Assembly (NCBI GenBank): GCA_029882215.1
Contig: JAOULC010000022.1
Coordinates: 1-56,163, forward strand
DNA: 56,163 nt
Reading direction: 5' to 3'
Source of the DNA: Gammaproteobacteria bacterium
Lineage (GTDB): Bacteria; Pseudomonadota; Gammaproteobacteria; SZUA-229
This document shows, piece by piece, positions 36,703 to 46,322 of the stretch (position 1 is its first letter; each line of letters begins with the position of its first letter). The translations under genes were made by a program, and so were the position numbers. The notes under the pieces are model-generated. The model worked only from the letters and a program-made list of their open reading frames with translations, searched no databases and was not told the DNA's origin.

Positions 36703-37947
36703 TCACCACGGATAAAAGAAAAAGATTGCCACTTCCGTTCCCTCATCGCCCGTTGAAAAATCAGCGCGATACACACTTCCCGATGCAGCCAGTAGCCTGA
36801 ACCCGATACCGTAGGTATAACGCTGTTCCTGCCATAAATCGGAGGATACTTCAGACACACTTCCCGCCTCAGCAAAAAAGGCAATTTGTTTACCGGTACG
36901 CACATCTTTCCAGAAGAAGTAATTGAAAGGTGTCGCTTCATCAGTCAGATTCCATCGATATTCTGCGGCTAAGAAGGCAGCGTGACCGCCAGAGAACCGG
37001 CCCTGGGGATAGGAGCGTAAACGTTCAAGACCTCCCAGAGACGCTGCTGTCCCATAGGTACGGGCACTGACAAAACTATTTACCAGACTCTGCTCAGTTT
37101 GCAAACAGACAGGATCACCACCACAGCTCAGATTAAGTTCATTTCGGATATCGCTTTCATTAATATTACCAATTGCTCTTACATGAGCATCCGATTGAAA
37201 ATAGTTTAGCACCAGCGTATCGGCTTTTCTGAGCGGGAAATAATATGAAAAATTATAATTCAGTACATAGAAGTCCGGATCATTACTGACACCTTTCAGC
37301 GGATGATCAATATACTCAAGTCCGAGCCTGAAGCCCCTACGCGGATCCATATAATCATCTGTCAGATCAGCAAGCAGCCCGATGACATCCGTCGTGCTTG
37401 TTCCGGAATATGATACACTCAATCCCGGAATCGAATTGCCGTCAGGATCAAGTATCGCATCCAGTGTGAACGCCTCTTCTGAGCGGGTAAGATAATAATT
37501 AAAACGACGCTCATCTGATGAATAGTCCAGACGAATAATGGCATGATCTGCCTGACTGACATCAAGTAATGTGTAATCAGTACCATCAGAACCATTCATG
37601 CCGCGTATCGCATATTGATTGATAACTGCGCGGTTAATATCTCGCCACTGTACCGATAATAAAAGTTCATCAGCCAAAACAGGCACTTCATCAAACTGCA
37701 CAACCCGTCCTGTTGCATCGCCAACCACCTCTATATACAGAACATCTGATGTTGTCTCAAAAACATTAGAGGCATTACCCAGTATAAATAAACCTTCTCC
37801 AATACCCGGATAACTATAAGGCAACGGTACAACCAGATAAGCATCTTCTTTAGGAAATTGATCCCGACGCCGCTCCGGGTACCAGGCAGCATGACTCAAT
37901 TCTGCAATCATCACAGATAAAAGCATTATCATTGCAGAGTATTTCAT
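36703..37947 (-). CDS. Omp85/BamA-type outer-membrane barrel lacking POTRA domains
   Basis: The start at 37947 gives 414 residues and a clean signal peptide (MIMLLSVMIAELSHA) cleaved before AWYPE; AGGGA lies about nine bases upstream. The rest is a beta barrel of alternating hydrophobic strands: DPRRGFRLGLEY, LGGLERLRSYPQGRF and ending FFFYPW, the aromatic end needed for barrel insertion. DPRRG and LRSYPQGRF correspond to conserved bacterial surface antigen (D15/BamA barrel) motifs. No POTRA repeat is present before the barrel, only about 50 residues. Two Cys occur in the loop CGGDPVC. Function unknown; members of this short class may act as transporters or lipase-associated barrels. Flanked by rhlE and a phosphodiesterase. 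Confidence 0.78.
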   Translation of the reverse strand: MKYSAMIMLLSVMIAELSHAAWYPERRRDQFPKEDAYLVVPLPYSYPGIGEGLFILGNASNVFETTSDVLYIEVVGDATGRVVQFDEVPVLADELLLSVQWRDINRAVINQYAIRGMNGSDGTDYTLLDVSQADHAIIRLDYSSDERRFNYYLTRSEEAFTLDAILDPDGNSIPGLSVSYSGTSTTDVIGLLADLTDDYMDPRRGFRLGLEYIDHPLKGVSNDPDFYVLNYNFSYYFPLRKADTLVLNYFQSDAHVRAIGNINESDIRNELNLSCGGDPVCLQTEQSLVNSFVSARTYGTAASLGGLERLRSYPQGRFSGGHAAFLAAEYRWNLTDEATPFNYFFWKDVRTGKQIAFFAEAGSVSEVSSDLWQEQRYTYGIGFRLLAASGSVYRADFSTGDEGTEVAIFFFYPW

Positions 37948-38107
37948 AGAAATTATCCCTGTATCATTCATTTTAATATTGATTCTTTCTAAATAACTAT
38001 AGCTGCAATTTTATAACAACAAAATACTCAGCAATATAAAAATGCCATAGACCGGCTATAAAATAGAGCGTAGGATTTAATTATGAATAGTTCGAGTGGA
38101 TATTGAT

Positions 38108-38740
38108 ATGACATTTCGCATTGGCATCATCAGTGACACGCATTCATCAACCGCTCCGCTTGCAGAAGCCCTGCAAATCTTTCATAGCCGACAGGTTGAT
38201 ATGATTATTTGCGCCGGCGACATTGCCGGTTATGGTGAAGATGAACTGGAACAGACCGTACGCCTGTTAAAAGATAACCACTGCCATGTAATTTCTGGCA
38301 ATCATGACGACATACTCGATGCCTCGCAAGCCAGCTTAAACTCCGGCGAACTGTATGATTTTTTTACCTCATTACCCAAATATTTAACTTTTGAAATTGC
38401 CGGTAAAAAAATATATGTTGTTCATGCCAGTCCGCCGGATCATCAGCATGGCGGTATTAAGCTGCTTGACCAGAATGGAGGGATCATCAGCCAGCAAAAA
38501 GAATTATGGCAGTCTGAGCTCGCAGATTTTGACTACGATATTCTGATTGTTGGACACACCCATCAGGTGTTTGCGGAATATATTAATAGCACATTTGTTA
38601 TTAACCCCGGCAGCACACTGTACAATAACAGCTGCATGATACTGACGCTGCCAGAAACTACCCTGACCAGCTATCCGCTACAAAACAAAGACATTGTAAA
38701 AAGCTGGAACTGGGGGTTATTTTTTAAAGGCCATCACTGA
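38108..38740 (+). CDS. Metallophosphoesterase, YfcE/MJ0936-like
   Basis: This 210-residue soluble protein carries the full dimetal phosphoesterase set: IISDTHS near the start, CAGDIAG, SGNHDD, VVHASPPD, and VGHTHQVF near the end followed by INPGSTL. Such proteins hydrolyse phosphodiesters in vitro; cellular substrates are unclear. The ATG at 38108 is preferred over a GTG four codons earlier since GGA stands eight bases before it. It is isolated between divergent and convergent neighbours. Confidence 0.88.
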   Translation: MTFRIGIISDTHSSTAPLAEALQIFHSRQVDMIICAGDIAGYGEDELEQTVRLLKDNHCHVISGNHDDILDASQASLNSGELYDFFTSLPKYLTFEIAGKKIYVVHASPPDHQHGGIKLLDQNGGIISQQKELWQSELADFDYDILIVGHTHQVFAEYINSTFVINPGSTLYNNSCMILTLPETTLTSYPLQNKDIVKSWNWGLFFKGHH

Positions 38741-38768
38741 ATCTGATCAGCACCATGTATACTATTTA

Positions 38769-38791
38769 GCCTAAAGCATTCAGCTTTAGGC
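38769..38791. other. Perfect hairpin overlapping the stop of the 118-aa gene
   Basis: GCCTAAAGC and GCTTTAGGC pair over nine bases with loop ATTCA. There is no T-run on either side, so it is not a classical terminator. It lies in the convergent gap and overlaps the TAA of the small gene on the minus strand. Confidence 0.45.
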
Positions 38792-39142
38792 CGGCAAACG
38801 CTCTTTGATAAGCTGCTTAAGCTCGTCGATTGTCTTGCACTGATTAATTTCCCGACGACTAATTAACAGACTCAGCGTGTCATTACCATAATAAACAGCC
38901 GGCAACTCATCCGCCTGATCGGGATGCTGTTTTTGCCACTCATCACGGTGTAAAAATTCCATTTGATGATGAATACTTTGCAGAAACATTTTCCATTCTT
39001 CACGCATTGAAAAAGCTGAATGGGTAATAGCGCAGAGCTGGCATTCATAAGTAGACGGGGAAAATATTTTATGCGCTATGTCACTAACGGTATTAAACAA
39101 ACCACTGTCGGCGTTATAAACAAATATAATTTTTTGTGTCAT
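38786..39142 (-). CDS. Conserved hypothetical protein, 118 aa
   Basis: This small soluble protein opens MTQKIIFVYNADSGLFNTVS. It continues with AHKIFSPSTYECQLCAITH, holding a CxxC-like pair (CQLC), then a central amphipathic helix and a C-terminal ISRREINQCKTIDELKQLI. I recall this YNADSG family as widespread but uncharacterised; it is sometimes annotated as a putative GTPase without clear reason, and no Walker motif is visible. The CxxC could bind metal or be redox active. It stands between the metallophosphoesterase gene and the MFS gene, 55 bases downstream of the latter. Confidence 0.72.
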   Translation of the reverse strand: MTQKIIFVYNADSGLFNTVSDIAHKIFSPSTYECQLCAITHSAFSMREEWKMFLQSIHHQMEFLHRDEWQKQHPDQADELPAVYYGNDTLSLLISRREINQCKTIDELKQLIKERLPA

Positions 39143-39197
39143 TTTTTAACCTGTCTTTTATTTTCAGACTCGACACATCGTCATTCGTTCAGTCTGC

Positions 39198-40343
39198 CTA
39201 AGGTTTTATATAAGAACGCGTGACCAGCACCGATAAAAACACAACGCCTGCGGCAATCAGAAAAGTATTGGTCGAGCCTAATGCATCCCAGCTCAAACCA
39301 CTTAGCAGACTGCCGGCAGCGCCACCTGCACCAAAACTGACGCTGGCATACAGCGCCTGACCACGACCCTGATGTTTACCAACAAAGGTCTGATGAAATA
39401 ATGAAATGGCAACGGCATGAAACACCCCGAAACTGGCGGCGTGAAAGAGTTGCGCGATAATCATCACTGAGGGCGACTCCACGGCATAGGCAATCAGCAA
39501 CCACCTTAAAGTAGTTAATAACAATGCCACTAACAGCAACTGACGGTGGCCGTACTTTGGCAGCCACTTATGGATATATAAAAACACCATGACTTCAGCA
39601 ATCACCCCCAAAGCCCACAACCAGCCGATCATGCTGCGCACATAGCCATGGTCTTCGAGGTAAATACTATAAAACGTATAATAGGGACCATGGCTCAGCT
39701 GCACGAGAAAGCACACCACTAATAACGCCATCACCTGCGGTTGTTTTATAACCGTTAAGATACTATCCTGCTGATATGAATGAAGCGGCTCCAGTGTGGC
39801 TGGCACCAGAAAGCTGCTAAGCATCAGAGCGCCATACATCAATAGCAGCACCAGTGGCACAAGGCTAATCGGCTGACTCTCCAGCAATATGCCCATCAGC
39901 ACAACAGCCGCCACAAAACCCAGCGAACCCCAGACTCTGATCTTGCTGTAATCGTGCTCCTCTGCACCGAGGTGATTCATCGTTGTCGCTTCAAATTGCG
40001 GCAGCGCCGCATTCCAGAAAAAACTGAAGCTCATCATCACCAGCGCAATCCACCAGTATGATTGCTCGATAAAAACCAGCCCGAAGATAACAAATGAAAG
40101 CACACTGGCAAGCCGCACTATCTGCATGCCTTTACCCGTGTGGTCGGCTATCGCGCCCCAGATATAGGGTGCGATAATTTTGGTTGCCATGATGATGGCA
40201 ATGAGCTCACCAATCTGCCGGGCATCAAAATTTAATGATTTAAGATACAGCCCCCAATAAGGAACCAGCACGCCCAGCGCGGCGAAGTAAACCAGGTAGA
40301 AACCGGATAAACGCCAGTAAGGAACGGTTTGTGACTGATCCAT
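39198..40343 (-). CDS. MFS transporter, HcaT/PPP-like
   Basis: This 381-residue protein has about 12 membrane segments. YWRLSGFYLVYFAALGVLVP is the N-terminal mark of the 3-phenylpropionate/nucleoside permease-like MFS group (HcaT). APYIWGAIADHTGK is the MFS loop. FHAVAISLFHQTFVGKHQGR and FGAGGAAGSLLSG follow in the C-terminal half. Substrate is unknown. It starts 27 bases after the aroC stop, as in the pseudomonad aroC-MFS pair, so it is probably cotranscribed with aroC. Confidence 0.87.
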   Translation of the reverse strand: MDQSQTVPYWRLSGFYLVYFAALGVLVPYWGLYLKSLNFDARQIGELIAIIMATKIIAPYIWGAIADHTGKGMQIVRLASVLSFVIFGLVFIEQSYWWIALVMMSFSFFWNAALPQFEATTMNHLGAEEHDYSKIRVWGSLGFVAAVVLMGILLESQPISLVPLVLLLMYGALMLSSFLVPATLEPLHSYQQDSILTVIKQPQVMALLVVCFLVQLSHGPYYTFYSIYLEDHGYVRSMIGWLWALGVIAEVMVFLYIHKWLPKYGHRQLLLVALLLTTLRWLLIAYAVESPSVMIIAQLFHAASFGVFHAVAISLFHQTFVGKHQGRGQALYASVSFGAGGAAGSLLSGLSWDALGSTNTFLIAAGVVFLSVLVTRSYIKP

Positions 40344-40369
40344 AGTGGCGCTTTAACGCGCTGCCAGCA

Positions 40370-41470
40370 TTAACTAATGCCGGCAGGAATAACAGGTGTT
40401 GTACACTTAACGTCACCACACTGGGCTTTAAACCGCAGCATGTGATCAATCAGTACCAGCGCCATCATTGACTCAGCAATCGGCGTCGCACGAATACCAA
40501 CGCAGGGGTCATGACGACCGTGAGTCACCACTTCCATCACCTCGCCATTAATATCCACACTGCGACCTGGGAGGCGCATACTTGAAGTTGGTTTTAAAGC
40601 GATATGAGCCACAATATTCTGACCCGATGAAATACCACCTAAAATACCGCCGGCATGATTACTAAGGAAGCCTTCCGGCGTGATTTCATCCCGAAACTCT
40701 GTGCCTTTGGCCGCCACACAGCCAAAACCATCGCCAATTTCAACCCCTTTAACGGCATTGATCGTCATCATCGCATATGCGATTTCTGCATCTAAGCGGT
40801 CAAAAACAGGTTCACCTAAACCCGGTGGCACGCCTTCGGCTACCACTGAAATTTTTGCGCCAACGGAATTGCCTTCCTTACGCAGTGCATCCATGTAGTC
40901 TTCCATGGCACCGACTTTAGTCGCATCCGGACAGAAAAACGCATTATTACGCACTTCATCCCAGTCAAAATTCTCTATTTCGACAGGTCCCAGCTGGGAT
41001 AAGTAGCCACGAATTTTGATGCCGTAGCGATCGGCCAGGTATTTTTTGGCAATACCACCGGCCGCCACACGCATCGCCGTTTCCCGTGCAGAGGAACGGC
41101 CACCACCGCGATAATCGCGAAAGCCAAATTTTTGTGTATAGGTGTAGTCCGCATGACCGGGACGAAAGGTAGCAGCGATATTGCCGTAGTCTTTGGAGCG
41201 CTGATCAACATTCTCGATCATCAAACCAATCGGCGTACCGGTGGTTTTACCTTCAAATACACCGGACAGAATTTTTACCTGATCCGGCTCGCGGCGCTGT
41301 GTGGTGTGACGGCTGGTACCGGGTTTCCGCAGGTCAAGATCTGCCTGCAGATCGGCTTCTGATAATGCCAGTCCGGGAGGACAACCATCAACAATTCCCA
41401 GCAGCGCAGGGCCGTGGCTTTCACCACTGGTGGTTACGGTAAATAATTTGCCGATGGTATTTCCAGACAT
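40370..41470 (-). CDS. aroC: Chorismate synthase
   Basis: The 366-residue enzyme uses reduced FMN to convert EPSP to chorismate, the last common step of aromatic synthesis. It begins [65 protein letters not shown] (listed in parts), [25 protein letters not shown] and ALVLIDHML are all conserved, including the three signature Arg/His blocks. Chorismate links to the trp genes elsewhere in the window. Confidence 0.97.
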   Translation of the reverse strand: MSGNTIGKLFTVTTSGESHGPALLGIVDGCPPGLALSEADLQADLDLRKPGTSRHTTQRREPDQVKILSGVFEGKTTGTPIGLMIENVDQRSKDYGNIAATFRPGHADYTYTQKFGFRDYRGGGRSSARETAMRVAAGGIAKKYLADRYGIKIRGYLSQLGPVEIENFDWDEVRNNAFFCPDATKVGAMEDYMDALRKEGNSVGAKISVVAEGVPPGLGEPVFDRLDAEIAYAMMTINAVKGVEIGDGFGCVAAKGTEFRDEITPEGFLSNHAGGILGGISSGQNIVAHIALKPTSSMRLPGRSVDINGEVMEVVTHGRHDPCVGIRATPIAESMMALVLIDHMLRFKAQCGDVKCTTPVIPAGIS

Positions 41471-41571
41471 GCAGAGAATCTCGATTAGTTATTTTGCGAG
41501 TTATTCTAACATGAAGCAGCAAAAATATGAGCGCAATAACGATAACTAAAAGCAGCCATTTTCAAAGCTCG

Positions 41572-43632
41572 CTAATATTTAAACTGTGCGACCAGATCCT
41601 GTAACTCGGCCGCCAGTTGCGCCATATCCTGACTCGATGCCAGCAACTTATTAGAGGCATCTGCATTGTCATCAGCCACATGACTGATGTTCACCACATT
41701 TTGATTAATTTCTTCGGCTACCGAGCTTTGCTCTTCAGATGCCGTTGCTATCTGAATATTCATACTGGTAATGGTCGCAACCGACTCTGTAATTTCCGTC
41801 AGTGAGTTACCAGCATCTGATGCCTGCTTAACACTGACTTTAGCTTTTTCCTGACCCTGGGAAATAGCCTGCACAGCCGCACGCGCCTGTACCTGCAAAC
41901 TTTCGATCATCGATTCGATCTCGGTGGTTGATTGCTGAGTCCGGCTGGCCAGCGTTCTGACCTCATCGGCCACCACGGCAAATCCCCGGCCCTGCTCACC
42001 GGCACGGGCTGCTTCTATCGCCGCATTCAGTGCGAGTAAATTTGTTTGTTCTGCAATGCCTTTAATGACATCCAGCACCGAGCCAATTGACTCGGCATCC
42101 TGTGACAATTTACTGATAACATTAGCACCTGTTTCAATTTCACCTGCCAAAGCATTGATCGACGCAACTGTGTCGCTGACAATTTTCTGACCCGATCTGG
42201 CATTATCATCGGCCAGCTGCGCAGAATCCGCCGCTAAATTAGCATTCGATGCCACTTCCTGCACCGAAGCCGTCATTTCAGTAACCGCTGTTGCCACCTG
42301 TTCAGTTTGCTGGCGCTGTGTTTGCGCACCGCTTTGCGTCTGTTCGACAATACCAGAGACATCACTGACTACCCGGGATAAGTTTTCAACACTGCTCGCC
42401 AGCTGAGCAATCAGCATCTGAACTTTACTGGCAAAACTATTAAAGCCTTTGGCCATCATCGCAATTTCGGAACGACCTTTCTCATCAAGACGGCGCGTCA
42501 AATCCCCTTCGCCTTCGGCCAAATCCTGCATGGCGTGAACCGCTTCATTGATCGGGTGTGTGATCATTCGCGCCATGAAAATGGCAACTAATAAACCGAT
42601 GACCACACCCATGATCATAAACACCAGTACCTGTGTTCGGGCATCATCGGCTTCCTGTTGCAGCTCGTTACTGGTTGAATCGATAACTTCTTTTAACTCA
42701 TTAACCAGCCTGCTCAGATTGATTTGCATGCTATGAACTAACGGACCGATCTCGGTTTTCACCAGATAAATATCTGTACGGTATTTATCTGTAGAGTGGA
42801 TTTTAAGCACCTCATCAAGGGCTTTTTCATAGATCCCGTTAGTTTCCAGGAACCTGCCCATTACATCTTCCTGCTCAAAGCTATAAAGCGACTTTGACTG
42901 TTCAAGCAGTTTAAGTTTCGCATTGATCACTTCACGAAGTGAAGCCATATTCTGCGCATTAGCCTCGGCTCTGAAGGCCAGAAAAGTGCGCAACTCACTG
43001 GCAATCTGTCCGTTATAATAGCGCAGGTCGTATATCGCTCTTCTTAATTCATTACGCTGGGCGTTTTGATTATCTTCTTCATAGTCAGACTCAATCATCT
43101 GATGAATCATCGACTGTAATTGCTGTAACATCGGGTTTAATTGTTCGCCCGCGATCTTCTGTGCCGGAATATTTTTTATATCATCGTTAGCCAGCTCGAC
43201 CATTTGATTTTTATACATAGCCAGTTTTTGTAAATCAACTGAAAGCCGTTCTATTTCAGAGCGATAGATTTCACTTTTTGTAACAAAGTCATAGGTGCTT
43301 AACTGTGCTGCCAGCTGGCTGGCTTTATCAAGACTGGAAAAATACTGCTCTTTATATTCGTCACCTTTGGTGAGTAAATAAAAGCCCAGTGCACCGGCAA
43401 TAGTCTCCAGACGTGTTTCTAAATTCTGAGCGGTTAATACCACCGGCTGAATCTGCTCTGTCACGTCGCTAATACCGTTACTTAAGCGCACAAAACGCCC
43501 CAGGTTACTTAAAGAGACAATGATTAAAACGACAAGAATAAGCCCGAAACCAAACAGGATTCGATTACGAATTGAAGAACTTCCTATAAACGGAATTTCA
43601 TTCAAATGACACCTTTCAAGGAAACTACTCAT
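41572..43632 (-). CDS. Methyl-accepting chemotaxis protein
   Basis: The 686-residue receptor has TM1 at about 25-43, a large helical periplasmic domain at 44-333 that is long enough for a helical bimodular (HBM) sensor, and TM2 at 334-356. A HAMP domain follows at about 357-409 ([20 protein letters not shown]). The signalling tip is [19 protein letters not shown] at 528-546 followed by [15 protein letters not shown]. The C-terminus ends AQFKY, without a CheR tethering pentapeptide. Predicted ligand is unknown. It separates prmB from aroC, genes close together in Pseudomonas. It has no chemotaxis genes nearby. Confidence 0.93.
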   Translation of the reverse strand: MSSFLERCHLNEIPFIGSSSIRNRILFGFGLILVVLIIVSLSNLGRFVRLSNGISDVTEQIQPVVLTAQNLETRLETIAGALGFYLLTKGDEYKEQYFSSLDKASQLAAQLSTYDFVTKSEIYRSEIERLSVDLQKLAMYKNQMVELANDDIKNIPAQKIAGEQLNPMLQQLQSMIHQMIESDYEEDNQNAQRNELRRAIYDLRYYNGQIASELRTFLAFRAEANAQNMASLREVINAKLKLLEQSKSLYSFEQEDVMGRFLETNGIYEKALDEVLKIHSTDKYRTDIYLVKTEIGPLVHSMQINLSRLVNELKEVIDSTSNELQQEADDARTQVLVFMIMGVVIGLLVAIFMARMITHPINEAVHAMQDLAEGEGDLTRRLDEKGRSEIAMMAKGFNSFASKVQMLIAQLASSVENLSRVVSDVSGIVEQTQSGAQTQRQQTEQVATAVTEMTASVQEVASNANLAADSAQLADDNARSGQKIVSDTVASINALAGEIETGANVISKLSQDAESIGSVLDVIKGIAEQTNLLALNAAIEAARAGEQGRGFAVVADEVRTLASRTQQSTTEIESMIESLQVQARAAVQAISQGQEKAKVSVKQASDAGNSLTEITESVATITSMNIQIATASEEQSSVAEEINQNVVNISHVADDNADASNKLLASSQDMAQLAAELQDLVAQFKY

Positions 43633-43797
43633 TGACTCTCCAACACCGACTGACCATACATGACTTGCATAACAGCAACCTAGTAATAGATATAGCAGTT
43701 AAAAATATGACTTGCGGTATTATTGGAGAATGATCTGAGAAATTTGCAGAGAGCAGGCCTCTACAAATTTAATCCGGGACAGGCTTGTGAAGACGGC

Positions 43798-44745
43798 TTA
43801 ACTAAACGCAAACGATGACTGGTGCTGAGTCAGTTGCTCATGAGTTAACAGAAAGACTCCCTCTCCGCCTCTTTCAAACTCTAACCAGTAAAAATCAACT
43901 TCCGGTAGCAGCTCTTCCAGAGCAAATTGTGAATTACCCACTTCGACTACCAAAATACCGCCAGGGTTCATGAAGTTAGCGGCCTGATTAAGAATAACTT
44001 TAACCAAATCTAGACCATCATTACCTGCCGTCAGGCCCAGTTCGGGTTCACGTCTGAATTCATCCGGCAAAGCCGCCATATCTTCGGCATCAACATAAGG
44101 CGGGTTAGAGACAATGATGTCATATTTACGCCCCTCAAGTGCAGAAAACAAATCCGACTGCAACACAGTGACCTGTTCTTCTAGCTGATGATCTTTTACA
44201 TTTCGCCGCGCCACAGCCAGTGCCGCCGGTGAAATGTCTGCCAGATCAACATCAGCCCAGTCAAAAGCATACGCACTGGCAATGCCGATACAACCGCTAC
44301 CGGTGCATAAATCCAGAATGCTATCCACTTGCTGTGGATCGACCCATGGTTCAAAACGATTTTCAATTAGCTCTGCAATCGGTGAGCGCGGCACCAGTAC
44401 GTTTTCATCGACATAAAACTTCAGCCCACAAAACCAGGCCTCATGCGTTAAGTAAGCCGCCGGGATACGTTCATTCATCCGCCTCTGGTACAGCGCCAGC
44501 ACCTGCTCTCTTTCAGCCAGTGTTAAACGTGAATCAAAATAGCTCTCGGTAATATTGAGCGGTAATTTCAAGCTGGATAAAGCAATAAAAACCGCCTCAT
44601 CTAACGCATTGGCCATGCCGTGCCCGTACCAGAGTTCGGCCTGATTAAAATGACTAACACCCCAGCGAATCACATCACGGATACTGATTAATTCCGCCGC
44701 AATAGCGGGCACATCAAAGGAAATGGTTGGTTTTGCATCAGACAC
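43798..44745 (-). CDS. prmB: 50S ribosomal protein L3 N5-glutamine methyltransferase
   Basis: This AdoMet enzyme of 315 residues methylates a Gln of ribosomal protein L3. The start codon is GTG. The N-terminal helical domain reads DVIRWGVSHFNQAELWYGHG, matching PrmB rather than PrmC. ILDLCTGSGCIGIASAYAF is the AdoMet motif, SNPPYVDAEDMAALPDEFR holds the NPPY catalytic motif, and LGLTAGNDGLDLV follows. It is followed by the chemoreceptor on the same strand after 165 bases. Confidence 0.94.
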   Translation of the reverse strand: MSDAKPTISFDVPAIAAELISIRDVIRWGVSHFNQAELWYGHGMANALDEAVFIALSSLKLPLNITESYFDSRLTLAEREQVLALYQRRMNERIPAAYLTHEAWFCGLKFYVDENVLVPRSPIAELIENRFEPWVDPQQVDSILDLCTGSGCIGIASAYAFDWADVDLADISPAALAVARRNVKDHQLEEQVTVLQSDLFSALEGRKYDIIVSNPPYVDAEDMAALPDEFRREPELGLTAGNDGLDLVKVILNQAANFMNPGGILVVEVGNSQFALEELLPEVDFYWLEFERGGEGVFLLTHEQLTQHQSSFAFS

Positions 44746-44805
44746 TGAAGTCGCTCCACTATTCGTCTAAAAAATTTTACGCTTTCACTCGCCGCCGCAG
44801 CCACC

Positions 44806-44811
44806 TATAAT
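44806..44811 (+). promoter_or_regulatory. Possible -10 element of the copper chaperone gene
   Basis: A perfect TATAAT stands 33 bases before the ATG at 44845. The best -35 at 17-base spacing, TTTCAC (44783-44788), is poor, so activation by a regulator would be needed. No CueR-type dyad was recognised. Confidence 0.35.
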
Positions 44812-44844
44812 GGCAAGCAATTTAGGCTTAACCACATATATTTT

Positions 44845-45309
44845 ATGCGACCATATATAACCCTGACACTTAGCATCCTGTTTTTAATACTTGCTAAGCA
44901 AGCCCATGCTGCCGATTCACTGATGATTCACAGCGCATGGATCCCAGAGATGCCACCCGTCAGCCGGGTACATGCCGGTTTTGCCAGTTTCCATAATGCC
45001 AGCGATGAGGACATTGAAATCACTGCCGTTAGCAGTGCCGATTATGCCAGCATTGAAATGCATTTAAGCAAACAAGTTGATGATATGGCGCGCATGATAC
45101 CGCAGAAGTCCCTGATTGTGCAGGCTAATCAAATGATGACGCTAAAAAATGGCGGCTACCATTTAATGCTGTTCAAGCCCCAGAGAAAATTAATAGCCGG
45201 CGACTCAGTGCGACTAACCCTCGAGCTGTCTGACGGCAAAAAGCAGTCATTTAACGCTACGGTAAAAAAATCTTCCGAAGAAAATAATCATCAACACCAT
45301 CATCACTAA
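44845..45309 (+). CDS. Periplasmic PCu(A)C copper chaperone
   Basis: The 154-residue protein begins with a signal peptide (ITLTLSILFLILAKQAHA) cleaved before ADS. The mature domain shows IHSAWIPEMPPVSRVHAGFA, then SIEMHLSKQVDDMARMI and GGYHLMLFKP, the H-M ... M ... H-x-M copper set of the PCuAC family. Such proteins deliver Cu(I) to cytochrome oxidase CuA or cbb3 centres. The C-terminus ends in NNHQHHHH, an extra His-rich metal-binding tail. Psd follows after 22 bases, so the two may be cotranscribed, with no clear functional link. Confidence 0.9.
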   Translation: MRPYITLTLSILFLILAKQAHAADSLMIHSAWIPEMPPVSRVHAGFASFHNASDEDIEITAVSSADYASIEMHLSKQVDDMARMIPQKSLIVQANQMMTLKNGGYHLMLFKPQRKLIAGDSVRLTLELSDGKKQSFNATVKKSSEENNHQHHHH

Positions 45310-45331
45310 CACGGTTTATCGACACATACTT

Positions 45332-46180
45332 ATGAATGTTAAAACTAAAACTCTGATTTTTTATATCCTGCCCCATCACTTTATGTCCTGGATTTCTTAT
45401 CATCTGGCGCATATTAGCTGGCCACCGGTAAAAAACCGTTTTATCGACCTTTATCGTCATCTGCATCCTGTCAGTCTGGACGATGCGGTTATCAAGGACC
45501 CTTATGCATTTGCCTCACTGAATGCCTTTTTTACACGGGCACTGGAACCGGCTGCCAGACCGCAGGCACGCGGTAAAAACACCCTGATATGCCCTGTTGA
45601 TGGCCGGGTCAGTCAGGCACAGGCGATAAAAAATGGCCGTGTTTTTCAGGCCAAAGGACAGGACTACTCATTATTAGAACTCGTTGGTGGCATTAAAGAG
45701 CTGGCTGAACCGTTTGAAAATGGCATGTTCAGCACCATCTATTTATCGCCCACTGATTATCACCGCATTCACATGCCTCTGGCCGGTGAACTGACCGATA
45801 CCGTGTATGTACCCGGCAGACTTTTCAGCGTTGCACCATGGACAGTAGAAAATGTACCGCGCTTATTTGCCCGCAACGAACGCGTAGTCTGTAAATTTAA
45901 TACCGCTGCCGGTCCGATGATCATGATTCTGGTGGGTGCAATTAATGTATCCGGTATAGATACAGTCTGGGGCGGACGAGAAACTCCGCCAAGCGGCAGA
46001 AAAATACGCCATCAGACTTTTGAAAGTGTCAAAATCAGTCTTAAAAAAGGCGCTGAAATGGGCCGCTTTAATCTCGGTTCAACCATTATTTTACTGACAC
46101 AGGATAATGTGACATTTGATGACAGCATTATTCCCGGCGAAGCGACGTTAATGGGCCAAGCGCTGGGTAAGTTTGAATAA
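45332..46180 (+). CDS. psd: Phosphatidylserine decarboxylase proenzyme
   Basis: This 282-residue proenzyme makes phosphatidylethanolamine at the inner membrane. FNLGSTIILL near 246-255 contains the LGST autocleavage site; Ser250 becomes the pyruvoyl group. CPVDGRVSQAQ, LSPTDYHRIHMPLAG and the N-terminal ISYHLAHISWP with LNAFFTRAL are family features. In Pseudomonas psd lies near fimX; here FimX is about 5 kb away with the EF-P cluster between. Confidence 0.95.
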   Translation: MNVKTKTLIFYILPHHFMSWISYHLAHISWPPVKNRFIDLYRHLHPVSLDDAVIKDPYAFASLNAFFTRALEPAARPQARGKNTLICPVDGRVSQAQAIKNGRVFQAKGQDYSLLELVGGIKELAEPFENGMFSTIYLSPTDYHRIHMPLAGELTDTVYVPGRLFSVAPWTVENVPRLFARNERVVCKFNTAAGPMIMILVGAINVSGIDTVWGGRETPPSGRKIRHQTFESVKISLKKGAEMGRFNLGSTIILLTQDNVTFDDSIIPGEATLMGQALGKFE

Positions 46181-46201
46181 ACACAGTCAAAAGTCTGTAA
46201 T

Positions 46202-46314
46202 CGCCAGTCATAAATCTAAATCAAAGAACTTTAACCACCGAGATGCAGGGGCAAAGGCAGTTTTTCTGCCAATGAACCCTGCCGTTTTTTTAGATTTTAG
46301 ATTTTGGACTGACG
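46202..46314. repeat. Palindromic intergenic element filling the psd-epmA gap
   Basis: CGCCAGTCATAAATCTAAA at 46202-46220 matches the reverse complement of the region 46293-46314, which reads CGTCAGTCCAAAATCTAAAA; about 18 of 21 positions agree. Between these arms lies ACCGAGATGCAGGGG and nested GC stems. The whole looks like a miniature inverted-repeat element. Its word is shared with the repeat between leuB and asd. Confidence 0.6.
46245..46290 (+). terminator. Nested-stem intrinsic terminator after psd
   Basis: GCAGGG (46245-46250) pairs with CCCTGC (46277-46282), enclosing GGCAG/CTGCC (46256-46270), and then CGTTTTTTT follows. The stems and T-run suit transcription from psd. It sits within the palindromic element of this gap. 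Confidence 0.65.
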
Positions 46315-46322
46315 ACTTATCT

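Noticed and set aside
38769-38791. Hairpin as a bidirectional terminator
   Set aside because: No T-run on either strand; kept only as a hairpin.
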